Part shown: in pieces, positions 38,421-47,351 of the stretch
How positions within the stretch are numbered: the stretch's first letter is position 1
Layout: the number at the start of each line of letters is the position of its first letter
Assembly (NCBI RefSeq): GCF_031624495.1
Contig: NZ_JAMQOP010000001.1
Coordinates: forward strand, 62,001 to 126,000
Direction: 5' to 3'
DNA: 64,000 nucleotides
Source: Halogeometricum sp. S1BR25-6
GTDB lineage: Archaea; Halobacteriota; Halobacteria; Halobacteriales; Haloferacaceae
Position numbers and translations under genes: made by a program
Notes under the pieces: model-generated
Databases searched by the model: none
Seen by the model: only the letters and a program-made list of their open reading frames with translations
Told to the model about the DNA's origin: nothing

Positions 38421-40919
38421 CTATTCGTACTCCGATCCGACCACGTCGCGGATTCGTTCGGCGGTTACCTCTCCGATACCGGACACCTCCAGTAGGTCGT
38501 CCTCGCGGGCGGTCATCACCGCCTCGACGGTGCCGAACGTCTCGAGGAGGGTGCGCGCGGTGACGGGGCCGATGTCGGCGATGGCGGAGACGACGTACTC
38601 CTGCTGTTCGCCGAGCGTCTTCGTGCTCTTCCCGCCGTGGACGCTCACCGACCGCTCCCGTTCGGTCTGCTCGCGGGAGGCGACGGTCAACAGCAGTTCG
38701 GCCGTGTCCGCCTCGTCGCGCGTCTGCAGGACGCTCACGTCGAAGTCGACGGCGAGGGAGGCGAGGGCGCCGCGGATGGCGCCGGGATGGATGTTCCGCT
38801 CCTCGTAGAGTCCCTCGCCCTCCAGAATCAGAAGCGGCCGCGCGTACGCCCGCGAGAGGTCGCCCACCTGCTCGAACAGCGACCGGTCGCCGCCGGTGAG
38901 CGTGTCGAGGAAGTCGGAGACGGACTTGCGCTCGACGGCGACGCGGTCCGAGAGCACGTAGTCGCCCACCGCGAGCGTTTCCAGTCGTGTCTCGACGCCG
39001 TCGCGCGTCGAGAGGTCCTTCGCGATGGAGGAGTCGAGTTCACGCTGGTCGACGACGATTTCGACCACGTCGTCGTCGCGCCCGGCGGTGGCGACGGTTC
39101 CCTCCGAATCGTTCGCGTCGGTGTCGGCATCGTCGCTTTCATCGCCGTCGTCTTCGGCCCGCGCTAACTCCTCGTCCGTCGCGGAGAACTCCGTGAGTCC
39201 GGACTGGCCGTCGGTTTCGGCGGATGCGGCGTCCGCGCTTTCGACGCCGCCGTTCGTCGACGCGGCCGCGGCGTGCGCCTCGCCGTTCGTCGCCTCGCCG
39301 GCGGACGCGGCCGAATCGCCGGACGCGCCGCCGAACGCGTCCAACCCCTTCTGGGAGTCGTCGAGTTCCGCCTCCACCTCGTCGGCGACGCCCTTCAGGT
39401 CGCGCAGTTCGGACTCCATCTCCTTTTCGCGACGCCGGGAGATCCAGAAGTACGCCTCGTCGCGCGTGTCCTCGGCCATCAGAACGACGACGCGCCCCTC
39501 GGCCTGCCGGCCGGTCCGCCCCTTCCGCTGGATGGAGCGAATCGCCGTCGGCACGGGTTCGAAAAAGAGGACCAGGTCGACTTCGGGCACGTCCAACCCC
39601 TCCTCGGCAACGGAGGTGGAGACGAGCACCTCGAACTCGCCGTTCCGGAACTCGTTCAGCGTCTCCTGTTGCTCCTTCTGGGTCATCCCGTCGGAGCCGT
39701 CCTTGTCGCCCTGACCGACGAACCGCCGGACGTCGAACGACGCCGAGAGGAAATCGGTGAGCGCCTCGGCCGTGTCGCGCGATTCGGTGAAGACGATGAC
39801 GCGCTGGCCGCCCTCGATGCCGAGCGTCTGCGCGAGGAGGATTCGCGTGCGGGAGAACTTGGGGTGGAGTTCGTCGAACGACTCGGCCTTCCGCATCGCC
39901 TCTCGCACCTTGGGTTCGGAGACGAGTCGCTGACTCGCCTTCGACGCCCCCGACGACCGGGCGGCGTTGCGCTGCCGTTCGAAGTAGCGCCGGACCGATT
40001 CGACGGACTGCGTCTCGACCAGTTCGACCGCCCGCCGGAGCTTCATCACCTCCGCGTGCGTGGACATCCCCTTGTAGCCCTCCGACTTGTCGTTGTTTAT
40101 CAGCTTCTGCAACTCCGCGCGCATCCCGTTCAACTGCTTCTGCGAGACGTCCGGACTCGTCGTGTTCGTCACGCCGAGCGACTTCAGTTTCTCCAGTCTG
40201 TCCTTGATGACGTCGTTGAGCGCGTCCCGAATCGCCAGGATGTCGTCGGGCAGGTCGATGCGCTCCCACTCCACGTCGGTGTCGTAGGTGTACTCGTCGA
40301 CGTCGGCGTCCTCTTCGGTCATCACCTCGACTTCGGAGAGGCCGAGGTTCTCACAGACTTCGAGGATGGACTCCTCGTCGCCGCCGGGCGAGGCGCTCAT
40401 TCCCGTGACGAGGGGGTGCTCGGCGTCAGCGTGGTAGCGCTCCGCGATGTAGACGTAAGCGTAGTCGCCCGTGCCGCGGTGGCACTCGTCGAACGTGAGG
40501 TGCGTCACGTCGCGCAGGGAGATGCGGTTGCCGATGAGGTCGTTCTCCACGACTTGCGGCGTGGCGATGACGATGCGGGCGTCCTCCCACAGCGCCGCCC
40601 GGTCGTCCGGGCGCACGTCGCCCGTGAAGACGACTATCTCGTCGTCCGGTATCGTCAGCGCCTCGCGGTAGAAGTCGGCGTGCTGTTGGACGAGCGGTTT
40701 CGTCGGCGCGAGAAACAGGGCCTTGCCGCCGACTTCGTTGAGTCGCTCCGCCGTGACGAGGAGGCTGACCGTCGTCTTGCCGAGACCCGTCGGGAGGCAG
40801 ACGAGCGTGTCCGCCTCGCGGGCGGCGCTCGCCAATCGGAGTTGGTACAGACGTCGTTCGATGAACGACGGACTCAGGAGAGGGTGATCGACGTGCGAGG
40901 GGTCGTCGGCGGCCGCCAT
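38421..40919 (-). CDS. hef: Hef helicase/nuclease
   Basis: The 832-residue archaeal XPF/FANCM homologue processes stalled replication forks. The N-terminal superfamily 2 helicase has Walker A CLPTGLGKTT (42-50), motif II DECH (144-147) and motif VI QRKGRTGRQAEGRV. An acidic linker of about 110 residues (around 510-615) joins it to the ERCC4 nuclease (VEIVVDQREL from 619, VERKSVSDFLDT with the ERK active site at 663-665) and a C-terminal HhH pair (IADIGPVTARTLLETFG, LEVSGIGEVTAERI). Both activities look intact. Haloarchaeal Hef is known to be involved in fork restart. Gene starts ATG 40919. Confidence 0.96.
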   Translation of the reverse strand: MAAADDPSHVDHPLLSPSFIERRLYQLRLASAAREADTLVCLPTGLGKTTVSLLVTAERLNEVGGKALFLAPTKPLVQQHADFYREALTIPDDEIVVFTGDVRPDDRAALWEDARIVIATPQVVENDLIGNRISLRDVTHLTFDECHRGTGDYAYVYIAERYHADAEHPLVTGMSASPGGDEESILEVCENLGLSEVEVMTEEDADVDEYTYDTDVEWERIDLPDDILAIRDALNDVIKDRLEKLKSLGVTNTTSPDVSQKQLNGMRAELQKLINNDKSEGYKGMSTHAEVMKLRRAVELVETQSVESVRRYFERQRNAARSSGASKASQRLVSEPKVREAMRKAESFDELHPKFSRTRILLAQTLGIEGGQRVIVFTESRDTAEALTDFLSASFDVRRFVGQGDKDGSDGMTQKEQQETLNEFRNGEFEVLVSTSVAEEGLDVPEVDLVLFFEPVPTAIRSIQRKGRTGRQAEGRVVVLMAEDTRDEAYFWISRRREKEMESELRDLKGVADEVEAELDDSQKGLDAFGGASGDSAASAGEATNGEAHAAAASTNGGVESADAASAETDGQSGLTEFSATDEELARAEDDGDESDDADTDANDSEGTVATAGRDDDVVEIVVDQRELDSSIAKDLSTRDGVETRLETLAVGDYVLSDRVAVERKSVSDFLDTLTGGDRSLFEQVGDLSRAYARPLLILEGEGLYEERNIHPGAIRGALASLAVDFDVSVLQTRDEADTAELLLTVASREQTERERSVSVHGGKSTKTLGEQQEYVVSAIADIGPVTARTLLETFGTVEAVMTAREDDLLEVSGIGEVTAERIRDVVGSEYE

Positions 40920-41022
40920 TGGGCCTCGCTTGGGCGCGATGCGGGTTAAGGCTTAGCGAACCGGGGTGAAAGTGTATCTTCGGTCGTAGGCGGTGCCCGT
41001 CGGCGGGTATCGCCGTCGGCCG

Positions 41023-41160
41023 TCACCGTCGGTCGGCGTCGCGGTCACTTCCCGGGTCGCGTGTCCGTCGTTCCGTCGCGTCGGCGACGCCGTCCGGGAC
41101 GGACTCGCCGACGAGATCTGCCCATTCGACGACGCGATGGCCGCGGGTGTCTTGGGTCAT
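41023..41160 (-). CDS. Possible 45-residue protein
   Basis: Frame opening MTQDTRGHRVVEWADLVGES and ending in a charged tail (ERRTRDPGSDRDADRR). A minus-strand TATATA-type box at 41190-41199 lies about 30 bases upstream, as expected for a leaderless haloarchaeal transcript. The peptide core RGHRVVEWADLVGESVPDGV looks protein-like. No family known to me. Confidence 0.45.
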   Translation of the reverse strand: MTQDTRGHRVVEWADLVGESVPDGVADATERRTRDPGSDRDADRR

Positions 41161-41189
41161 ATGCTCTCGGCCGTCACATCTCCTCAGAC

Positions 41190-41199
41190 GTATATAACG
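41190..41199 (-). promoter_or_regulatory. TATA-like box upstream of a 45-residue frame
   Basis: On the minus strand the sequence CGTTATATAC lies about 30 bases before the ATG at 41160. Confidence 0.5.
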
Positions 41200-41323
41200 A
41201 TTGTGCAAACCCCTCAGATAAGAGAACAGACAATAGATTAGCGAATGTCAGGGTATCGGAACCGGAGATACCGCGTCGTCACCGCGTTCGGGCCGTCGTC
41301 GGCGACGGCGGAGACGGTGTCGG

Positions 41324-41566
41324 CTAGACGACTTGTTCGCCGTCGTCGTCGTACAGTTCGATGGCGTCGACGGGGCAGACCCGCGCGGAGAACTCGGCGT
41401 CGAACTCCTCGTCTTCCGGGACTTCGACCTCGAAGATACCGTCTTCGACCTCCTCGGCGCCCGCCAGGTCGGCCTTGCCGTCGTCGAGGTCCTTCTCGAA
41501 GGCGTCCCACTCGTCGACGCACTGGAACATGCCGATGCAGGTGTCGCGGTCGTAGCGAATCTTCAT
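41324..41566 (-). CDS. Small ferredoxin with 3Fe-4S-type Cys pattern
   Basis: An 80-residue acidic ferredoxin. The cluster motif is CIGMFQC followed later by RVCPVDAIEL. The second cysteine of the usual CxxCxxC...CP is replaced by Met, so only three ligands remain, as in 3Fe-4S ferredoxins that serve cytochrome P450s and other oxidoreductases. A long acidic insertion (DDGKADLAGAEEVEDGIFEVEVPEDEEFDAEF) separates the halves; only one cluster is expected. It is divergent from hel308 with 112 bases between. Partner unknown. Confidence 0.85.
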   Translation of the reverse strand: MKIRYDRDTCIGMFQCVDEWDAFEKDLDDGKADLAGAEEVEDGIFEVEVPEDEEFDAEFSARVCPVDAIELYDDDGEQVV

Positions 41567-41678
41567 GCCGGTCGTTCGGCCAGGGCGTACAAAGCGGTGA
41601 CGACGCCACGGGACCGGCGCCGCCGGCCTCGGTGCCGGGTCCGACCATTTAAACCGGGTGACGGCTTACTCCGCGCCA

Positions 41679-44180
41679 ATGAGACCGGAGGACGTGCCGG
41701 GCCTGCCGGAGGGGGTGCCCGAACGACTGCAGTCGGAGGGTATCGAGGAACTGTACCCCCCGCAGGCCGAGGCGGTGGAGGCGGGCGTGACGGAGGGCGA
41801 GAGCGTTCTCGCCTCCGTTCCGACCGCGTCCGGGAAGACGTTTATCGCCGAGTTAGCGATGCTGTCGAGCGTGCAACGGGGCGGGAAGGCGCTGTACATC
41901 GTGCCGCTCCGCGCCCTCGCCTCCGAGAAGAAGGCCGAGTTCGAGCGCTGGGAGGAGTTCGGTATCGACGTGGGCGTCTCGACGGGCAACTACGAGTCCA
42001 GCGGCGAGTGGCTTGCCTCCAGAGACATCATCGTCGCCACTTCGGAGAAGGTGGACTCGCTCATCCGCAACAACGCGGGATGGGTGAGCAACCTCTCCTG
42101 CGTCGTCGCCGACGAGGTGCACCTCGTAAACGACGGCCACCGCGGCCCGACGCTGGAAGTCATGCTGGGCAAACTGCGGAAGATAAACGCCGGCCTCCAA
42201 GTCGTCGCCCTCTCGGCGACGGTGGGCAACGCCGAGGAGGTGGCCGAATGGTTGGACGCGACGCTCGTGCAGTCGGAGTGGCGGCCCATCGACCTGAAGA
42301 TGGGCGTCCACTACGGCAACGCCATCTCGTTCGACGACGGGTCCCAAAGAGAGGTTCCGGTCGGGAAGGGCGACAGACAGACGTCGGCGCTCGTCGCCGA
42401 CACCCTCGACGAGGAGGGCTCCTCGCTCGTGTTCGTCAACTCCCGGCGGAACGCCGAGGCGGCCGCAAAGCGCCTGAAGAACGTGACCGCCGAGTACCTC
42501 ACGGGCGAGGAGCGAAGCGAGTTGGCCGAACTGGCGGGGGAGATACGCGACGTCTCCGACGCCGAAACGAGCGACACGTTAGCGAACTGCGTGGCGAAGG
42601 GGGCCGCGTTCCACCACGCCGGTCTGGCCGCCGAGCACCGCCGGTTGGTCGAGGAAGCGTTTCGCGATCGATTAGTAAAGACCGTCTCGGCGACGCCGAC
42701 GCTCGCGGCGGGCGTCAACACGCCGAGTCGGCGCGTCATCGTCCGCGACTGGCAGCGCTACGACGGCGAGTTCGGCGGCATGAAACCGCTGGACGTGCTC
42801 GAAGTCCACCAGATGATGGGGCGGGCGGGCCGGCCCGGACTCGACCCCTACGGCGAGGCCGTCCTCCTGGCGAAGGACTCGGAGACGCGCGACGAACTGT
42901 TCGAGCGCTACATCTGGGCCGACGCCGAACCGGTCCGCTCGAAACTCGCCGCCGAACCCGCCCTTCGGACGCACCTGCTCGCCACCGTCGCCTCCGGATT
43001 CGCACATACGCGCGACGGACTGTTGGAGTTCCTCGACCGGACGCTGTACGCGACGCAGACCGACGAACCCGGACGGTTGGAACGGGTGACCGACACGGTG
43101 CTGCAGTACCTCGAAGTGAACGGATTCGTCGAGATGGACGGAGAGAACATCTCCGCGACGAGCATCGGACACACCGTCTCCCGACTCTACCTCGACCCCA
43201 TGAGCGCCGCCGAGATACTCGACGGCCTGCGCTGGGGCGCCGACCACCGCGAGGAGAAACTCCGCGAACTGGCGGGCGTCTCCGACGCGGACGCTCGACG
43301 CGCGGCGAGCGACGCCGAGAGCGAGGAGTCCGCCGGGTTCCGGCGGGCCAGCGAGATGGCCTCGGCGGCGGACGGCGAGGGTGAGAGCGAGAGCGAGGAC
43401 GGGGATGGGGACGAAGCAGACGCGACGAGTACGGAACCCGTCGAGACCGAGCGTACCTACCCCACGGCGCTCGGACTGTTCCACCTCGTCTCGCGCACGC
43501 CCGACATGTACCAACTCTACCTCAAATCGGGCGACCGCGAGACGTACACCGAGGAGTGCTACGAGCGCGAACCCGAACTGCTCGGAAACGTCCCCTCGGA
43601 GTACGAGGACGTGCGCTTCGAGGAGTGGCTGTCCGCCCTCAAAACCGCCCGACTGCTCGAAGACTGGGCGGGCGAGGTGGACGAGGACCGCATCACCGAA
43701 CGCTACGGCGTCGGACCCGGCGACATCCGGGGGAAAGTCGAGACGGCGCAGTGGTTGCTCGGCGCGGCCGAGCGACTCGCCGGGGAGTTGGACCTGTCCT
43801 CGACCGTGGCCGTCCGCGAGGCGAAAAAGCGCGTCGAGTACGGCGTCCGCGACGAACTGCTCGATTTGGCGGGCGTCCGCGGCGTCGGTCGCAAGCGCGC
43901 CCGCCGCTTATTCGAGGCCGGCATCGAGACGCGGAACGACCTCAGAGAGGCCGACAAGTCCGTCGTTCTCGCCGCCCTGCGAGGGCGGCGCAAGACGGCC
44001 GAAAACGTCCTCGAAGCCGCCGGGCGGCGCGACCCGTCGATGGACGACGTCGACGAGGACGAGGCCGACGTGCCCGAGGCGACGTTCGAGCGAGCGAGCG
44101 ACCGGACCGACCGCGGCGGCGACGGAAGCGGCGACGCGGACGACCCGCAGGAGCAGGCCAGCCTGGGTGATTTCGGGTGA
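41679..44180 (+). CDS. hel308: Hel308 family DNA helicase
   Basis: An 833-residue superfamily 2 helicase that unwinds lagging-strand forks, homologous to HelQ. It has the Q-motif region ([13 protein letters not shown]), Walker [11 protein letters not shown] (46-55), motif II DEVH (about 144), motif [12 protein letters not shown] near 378-386, a winged helix and a ratchet helix, and a C-terminal HhH ([19 protein letters not shown]). An unusually acidic insertion of about 50 residues ([18 protein letters not shown]) interrupts the ratchet domain near 560-600. The ATG at 41679 begins [13 protein letters not shown]. Its stop overlaps the cgi121 start. Confidence 0.96.
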   Translation: MRPEDVPGLPEGVPERLQSEGIEELYPPQAEAVEAGVTEGESVLASVPTASGKTFIAELAMLSSVQRGGKALYIVPLRALASEKKAEFERWEEFGIDVGVSTGNYESSGEWLASRDIIVATSEKVDSLIRNNAGWVSNLSCVVADEVHLVNDGHRGPTLEVMLGKLRKINAGLQVVALSATVGNAEEVAEWLDATLVQSEWRPIDLKMGVHYGNAISFDDGSQREVPVGKGDRQTSALVADTLDEEGSSLVFVNSRRNAEAAAKRLKNVTAEYLTGEERSELAELAGEIRDVSDAETSDTLANCVAKGAAFHHAGLAAEHRRLVEEAFRDRLVKTVSATPTLAAGVNTPSRRVIVRDWQRYDGEFGGMKPLDVLEVHQMMGRAGRPGLDPYGEAVLLAKDSETRDELFERYIWADAEPVRSKLAAEPALRTHLLATVASGFAHTRDGLLEFLDRTLYATQTDEPGRLERVTDTVLQYLEVNGFVEMDGENISATSIGHTVSRLYLDPMSAAEILDGLRWGADHREEKLRELAGVSDADARRAASDAESEESAGFRRASEMASAADGEGESESEDGDGDEADATSTEPVETERTYPTALGLFHLVSRTPDMYQLYLKSGDRETYTEECYEREPELLGNVPSEYEDVRFEEWLSALKTARLLEDWAGEVDEDRITERYGVGPGDIRGKVETAQWLLGAAERLAGELDLSSTVAVREAKKRVEYGVRDELLDLAGVRGVGRKRARRLFEAGIETRNDLREADKSVVLAALRGRRKTAENVLEAAGRRDPSMDDVDEDEADVPEATFERASDRTDRGGDGSGDADDPQEQASLGDFG

Positions 44181-44665
44181 GATTCGTCGAGGGCGTCGCC
44201 GACGTGGAGAGCGTCGACGCGTTCGTCGCCGCCGTCGGCGAGGTGGCCGAGGAGACGGGCGCGACGGTGCAGGTGTTCGACGCGCGGTACGTCGCGGACG
44301 AGGAGCACCTCCGCCGGGCGGTCGAACTGGCGGACCGCGCCATCGACCGCGGGGAGAACGTCGCCCGCGACAGGGCCGTCGAGATTCTCCTGTACGCCGC
44401 GGGCCGCCGGCAGATAGACGACGCGCTGACGATGGGCGTCTCGGCGGGCGAGACACCCGCCGTCGCCCTCGTCGACGGCGGCGACGAGGCGGCGGCGGCG
44501 ACCCGGCTACGCGAGATGCTGGGCGACGAACCGACGCTCGGGCGGGTCGGAGACGACCGCCTGCGCGAGTTCTTCGACGTGGGCGACGCCGAACTCGCGA
44601 CCGTCGACGGCGACGTCGGGTCGCTCGTCCGCGAACGCGTCGCGCTGCTGAACGTCGAGAAGTAG
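44177..44665 (+). CDS. cgi121: KEOPS complex subunit Cgi121
   Basis: A 162-residue subunit of the KEOPS complex that, with Kae1, Bud32 and Pcc1, makes t6A at position 37 of tRNAs; Cgi121 binds the tRNA CCA end. Motifs: [60 protein letters not shown] and [15 protein letters not shown]. The start is GTG at 44177 within GTGA, overlapping the hel308 stop, so the two are translationally coupled. Other KEOPS genes are outside the window. Confidence 0.94.
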   Translation: MRFVEGVADVESVDAFVAAVGEVAEETGATVQVFDARYVADEEHLRRAVELADRAIDRGENVARDRAVEILLYAAGRRQIDDALTMGVSAGETPAVALVDGGDEAAAATRLREMLGDEPTLGRVGDDRLREFFDVGDAELATVDGDVGSLVRERVALLNVEK

Positions 44666-45329
44666 CTCAGGAACCCCTCCGTTTCGTGTGGAGATTCGAA
44701 CCGTTTTTCGACGCGTCGAACCCCATTGTTTCGACTGGAAAACGCAGGACTGAACGGCGACGGAACGTCGAGATGAAATTCCGAGCGACGGTGCCGCTCG
44801 GACGACTGGGTTACCGAGTAGCGGCGAGAGCCACTAAAGTGATTCGAATCGAGGGGCCGGCCGATACGGCGGCGGAGGAGAGCGACGGGTGGTGGAGTAC
44901 TCGTCGCCAGTAGCGGATACTAGCACGGCGATACCACCGACCAGGCCCCCTTGCGCCCTATCACCGACGTGCGGAGCACGAACCTCCGGGACCGAATCGA
45001 CCGGTGGGAGCCTACTGTCCGAGAGACGCGCGAATCCGAGCGAAAAGTTCACTTCGAGACGTACAAATCGATAGGTCGACGCAGACTTAGCGTTTTCATC
45101 TCTATATGGCCTACTTAGAATTATAGAAGACAACTAGAGAATCGTATATTCGTCTTTTGGCTCTGTTTTAGTTGATATAAACCTGCACCTGTGCAACTGT
45201 TCTCAAGTTCTCCGTCAATACAGCGGACGAAGGGATGAGAGAACGGCTATTTCGGATTCTCAGGGCGCGCCCGAGGAAAAAATGAGCGGCGAATAGCCGG
45301 ATTTTGAATCGAAGAGATGCTTTTTAGAG
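44666..45329. other. Long poorly coding spacer, part 1
   Basis: About 660 bases after cgi121. A 46-residue plus-strand frame (44773-44913, opening MKFRATVPLGRLGYRVAARA) is the only protein-like reading; I do not call it. From 45080 to 45320 the sequence turns A+T-rich. GGCTCTGTTTTAGTTG at 45160-45175 resembles ends of some IS6-type elements, but no second end or transposase was found. Confidence 0.5.
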
Positions 45330-45533
45330 TCAAATCTCGATTATCGTACGGCTCTCGGTGGCGGTACCCAATTCTCGTTTTCCGACGCCGGTGTCCTCGG
45401 GATGAACCCCGAACTGCACGTCGAAACCGCGGACCGCAGTGTCCACATCTTTGAAACGACGTTCGAGGACGAACCCGTCACGAGCGTAGAACTCGGTGCC
45501 GGGTTTCCTTTTGAACGGGTCCGCGAACCTCAC
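45330..45533 (-). CDS. Orphan small protein or gene fragment
   Basis: A 67-residue frame with GTG start and an in-frame stop shortly upstream: MRFADPFKRKPGTEFYARDG, then LERRFKDVDTAVRGFDVQFG and GVGKRELGTATESRTIIEI. Residue composition is protein-like, with Asp/Glu but fewer acids than average. It stands alone in a low-coding stretch, so it may be a small real gene or the tail of a decayed larger one. No family recognised. Confidence 0.4.
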   Translation of the reverse strand: MRFADPFKRKPGTEFYARDGFVLERRFKDVDTAVRGFDVQFGVHPEDTGVGKRELGTATESRTIIEI

Positions 45534-45833
45534 AGTTCCACCCTACTTCCAATCGTAGCGGATTGACGATAGAGAGCCATGATGAGAACAGTACTATAAG
45601 CGTAATGCTCTCGCAGTGGGCCTGAAAAGTGTTCTCGAGTGAGTTGCTGCGGCGTTCGTCGCAGACGCCGAAGCGGGGGACGAGAGAAGGCTAGCGGGAC
45701 GACCGCTGAACTCGATTGATCGGACCGCTTCGAGGGAGATACGTCGCGTTCAACGCGAAGCGACGGTGCGAGAGCACGTCATCCGACGAATCGGGATTCC
45801 CGACCGAAATCGCGAACACGGCGCTGTCGGCGC
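45534..45833. other. Long poorly coding spacer, part 2
   Basis: 300 bases up to the mannonate dehydratase stop. No gene, RNA or repeat is seen. Base composition is lower in G+C than the coding neighbours. Confidence 0.5.
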
Positions 45834-46898
45834 TCAGGACGACCGGACGGTGTCGATGACGCCTCGGAGGTATCCGACAGTGAACCCGCGCGCGCGGTGG
45901 CGCCAGTCGTCGTCACCCTCCATCTTCGGGACGTGGTCGGGGATGACTGCCCCCTCGAACCCGACGTCGTGTAAGGTCCGAATCGCTCCGGCGGTGTCGA
46001 AGTTCCCCTCGTCGACGAACGTCTCGTTGAACTTCGGGACGGTCCCGACGACGTCTCGGAAGTGGATGAACACGATCTGATCTTTCTCGGCGAACCGGCG
46101 CAGCACGTCGTTGACGTCCTCGCCCATCTGCGAGAAGCAGCCGAGACAGAGCTTCAGGCCGTGGTTGTCGCTCGGAACCGTCTCCATCGCGCGCTCGAAG
46201 TTCTCGACGTTGCGGAACAGACGGGGGATGCCGCCCATCGATTCGAGGACGGGCGGGTCCACCGGGTGCAGCGCCATCCGCACGCCCGCCTCCTCGGCGA
46301 CGGGGACGATTTCCCGCAGGAACGCCTCGTAGTTCTCCCAGAACTCCGCCTCGGTGTACGCCCGGTCGAGACCGGGTGCGAGCGCGTCCGGGTCCTCGAC
46401 CTCCTCGAGGTCGAACGCGGTGCCCTCCGCCCCGCCGCGCAGTTCGGCCGGCGTCGTCCGCATGGGAACGACGCCCCGAGGGTTCCACTGGTAGCCCAGA
46501 ATCGGGATGCCGGCCTCGCCGAGGTTGCGAAGCAGCGTTCGTATCTGTTCGAGGGCCTCCTCTTTCCCCTCGCGGTCGAACATGATGTCGCCGTATAGGG
46601 AGTACGGAAGCGACTGGATGCCGGTGAGAGACAGCCCTTGCGACTCGACGCGTTCGCGGGCCGCCGCCAACCGCTCGACCGACGGAATCGAATCGCGCCC
46701 CACCGCGACCGTCGCCGCGCCGTCCCGGTCGTTGAACTCGTCGGGTTCCTCGTCGGTATCGGCGTGGTCGACGAAGACGTCCGTCGCACCCAACTGACGG
46801 ATGTATCGAAGGCGTGACTCCGAGAGCGTACGCGTCCGGACGCCCACACGAACGTCGCTGTCGACGCCGGCGTCGGCGTCTGTGGTCTGCTCAGCCAT
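45834..46898 (-). CDS. uxuA: Mannonate dehydratase family protein
   Basis: A 354-residue TIM-barrel related to UxuA, which dehydrates D-mannonate to 2-keto-3-deoxy-gluconate. Diagnostic pieces are RYIRQLGATDVFVDH, LGYQWNPRGVVPMRT, VRMALHPVDPP (metal His), LKLCLGCFSQMGEDV (conserved Cys) and IVFIHFRDVVGTVPKFNETFVDEGN. The first 15 residues are a polar acidic extension. It stands alone with spacers of more than 400 bases on both sides; a TATA box is visible upstream. Whether the real substrate is mannonate or another sugar acid is unproven. An SDR and a zinc ADH with possibly related functions lie 7-9 kb away. Confidence 0.85.
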   Translation of the reverse strand: MAEQTTDADAGVDSDVRVGVRTRTLSESRLRYIRQLGATDVFVDHADTDEEPDEFNDRDGAATVAVGRDSIPSVERLAAARERVESQGLSLTGIQSLPYSLYGDIMFDREGKEEALEQIRTLLRNLGEAGIPILGYQWNPRGVVPMRTTPAELRGGAEGTAFDLEEVEDPDALAPGLDRAYTEAEFWENYEAFLREIVPVAEEAGVRMALHPVDPPVLESMGGIPRLFRNVENFERAMETVPSDNHGLKLCLGCFSQMGEDVNDVLRRFAEKDQIVFIHFRDVVGTVPKFNETFVDEGNFDTAGAIRTLHDVGFEGAVIPDHVPKMEGDDDWRHRARGFTVGYLRGVIDTVRSS

Positions 46899-46918
46899 AC
46901 CAGCATTGTCGGAGGCGA

Positions 46919-46930
46919 CGATATAAAAAC
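46919..46930 (-). promoter_or_regulatory. TATA box upstream of the mannonate dehydratase gene
   Basis: GTTTTTATATCG on the minus strand ends 21-32 bases before the ATG at 46898, predicting a leaderless transcript. Confidence 0.65.
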
Positions 46931-47351
46931 CGGGGTCGGGGCGTTGCGCTACCTGAATCGAGGAGAGAGCACCTCAGATTACATGCGGACGGAGGAAACT
47001 ACTACGGAGAGGATACCCACCGGAGAGGCGACGAACCATGGAATACGCTTCTCCTCGTATCGGCATCGACTCTTCGACGCGTCACACCTCCTGCCAAGTC
47101 AGAGTAAAATAGTCGGTTTCGAACCTACTCTTCTAATTTATGTGTGTATAGTCGATCTATTCGTCTTTTTAGTTTCGTTCAAACATGTATATACATCCAT
47201 CTGCGAAATTAGAACCTATATCTGCCGTATATTGAATTCTATATGCCGGCGTAGAGATGTTATTCGCATATGGAATTGTATCGAGCGTCGAGAATCAAGT
47301 CAGGGCCGGAAGCACCGGCGGTCTCTCGGTCGATTACCCGTCGGCGAACGC
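46931..47351. other. A+T-rich gene-free spacer
   Basis: About 420 bases between the dehydratase promoter and the end of the PQQ-propeller gene. The part 47100-47270 is unusually A+T-rich for this genome. Frames here have no haloarchaeal codon or amino-acid character. No repeats or RNA found. Confidence 0.55.

Larger units (their letters stand above)
40920..41323. other. Spacer between hef and the ferredoxin gene
   Basis: About 400 bases. It holds a candidate 45-residue gene (41023-41160) and its TATA-like box; 41200-41250 is A+T-rich. Nothing else is seen. Confidence 0.5.

Noticed and set aside
44773-44913. 46-residue frame opening MKFRATVPLGRLGY
   Set aside because: Protein-like but basic and lacking promoter or family; evidence is insufficient to call it a gene.
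44834-45133. 100-residue minus-strand frame after cgi121
   Set aside because: No acidic composition, no domain, and it crosses A+T-rich DNA.
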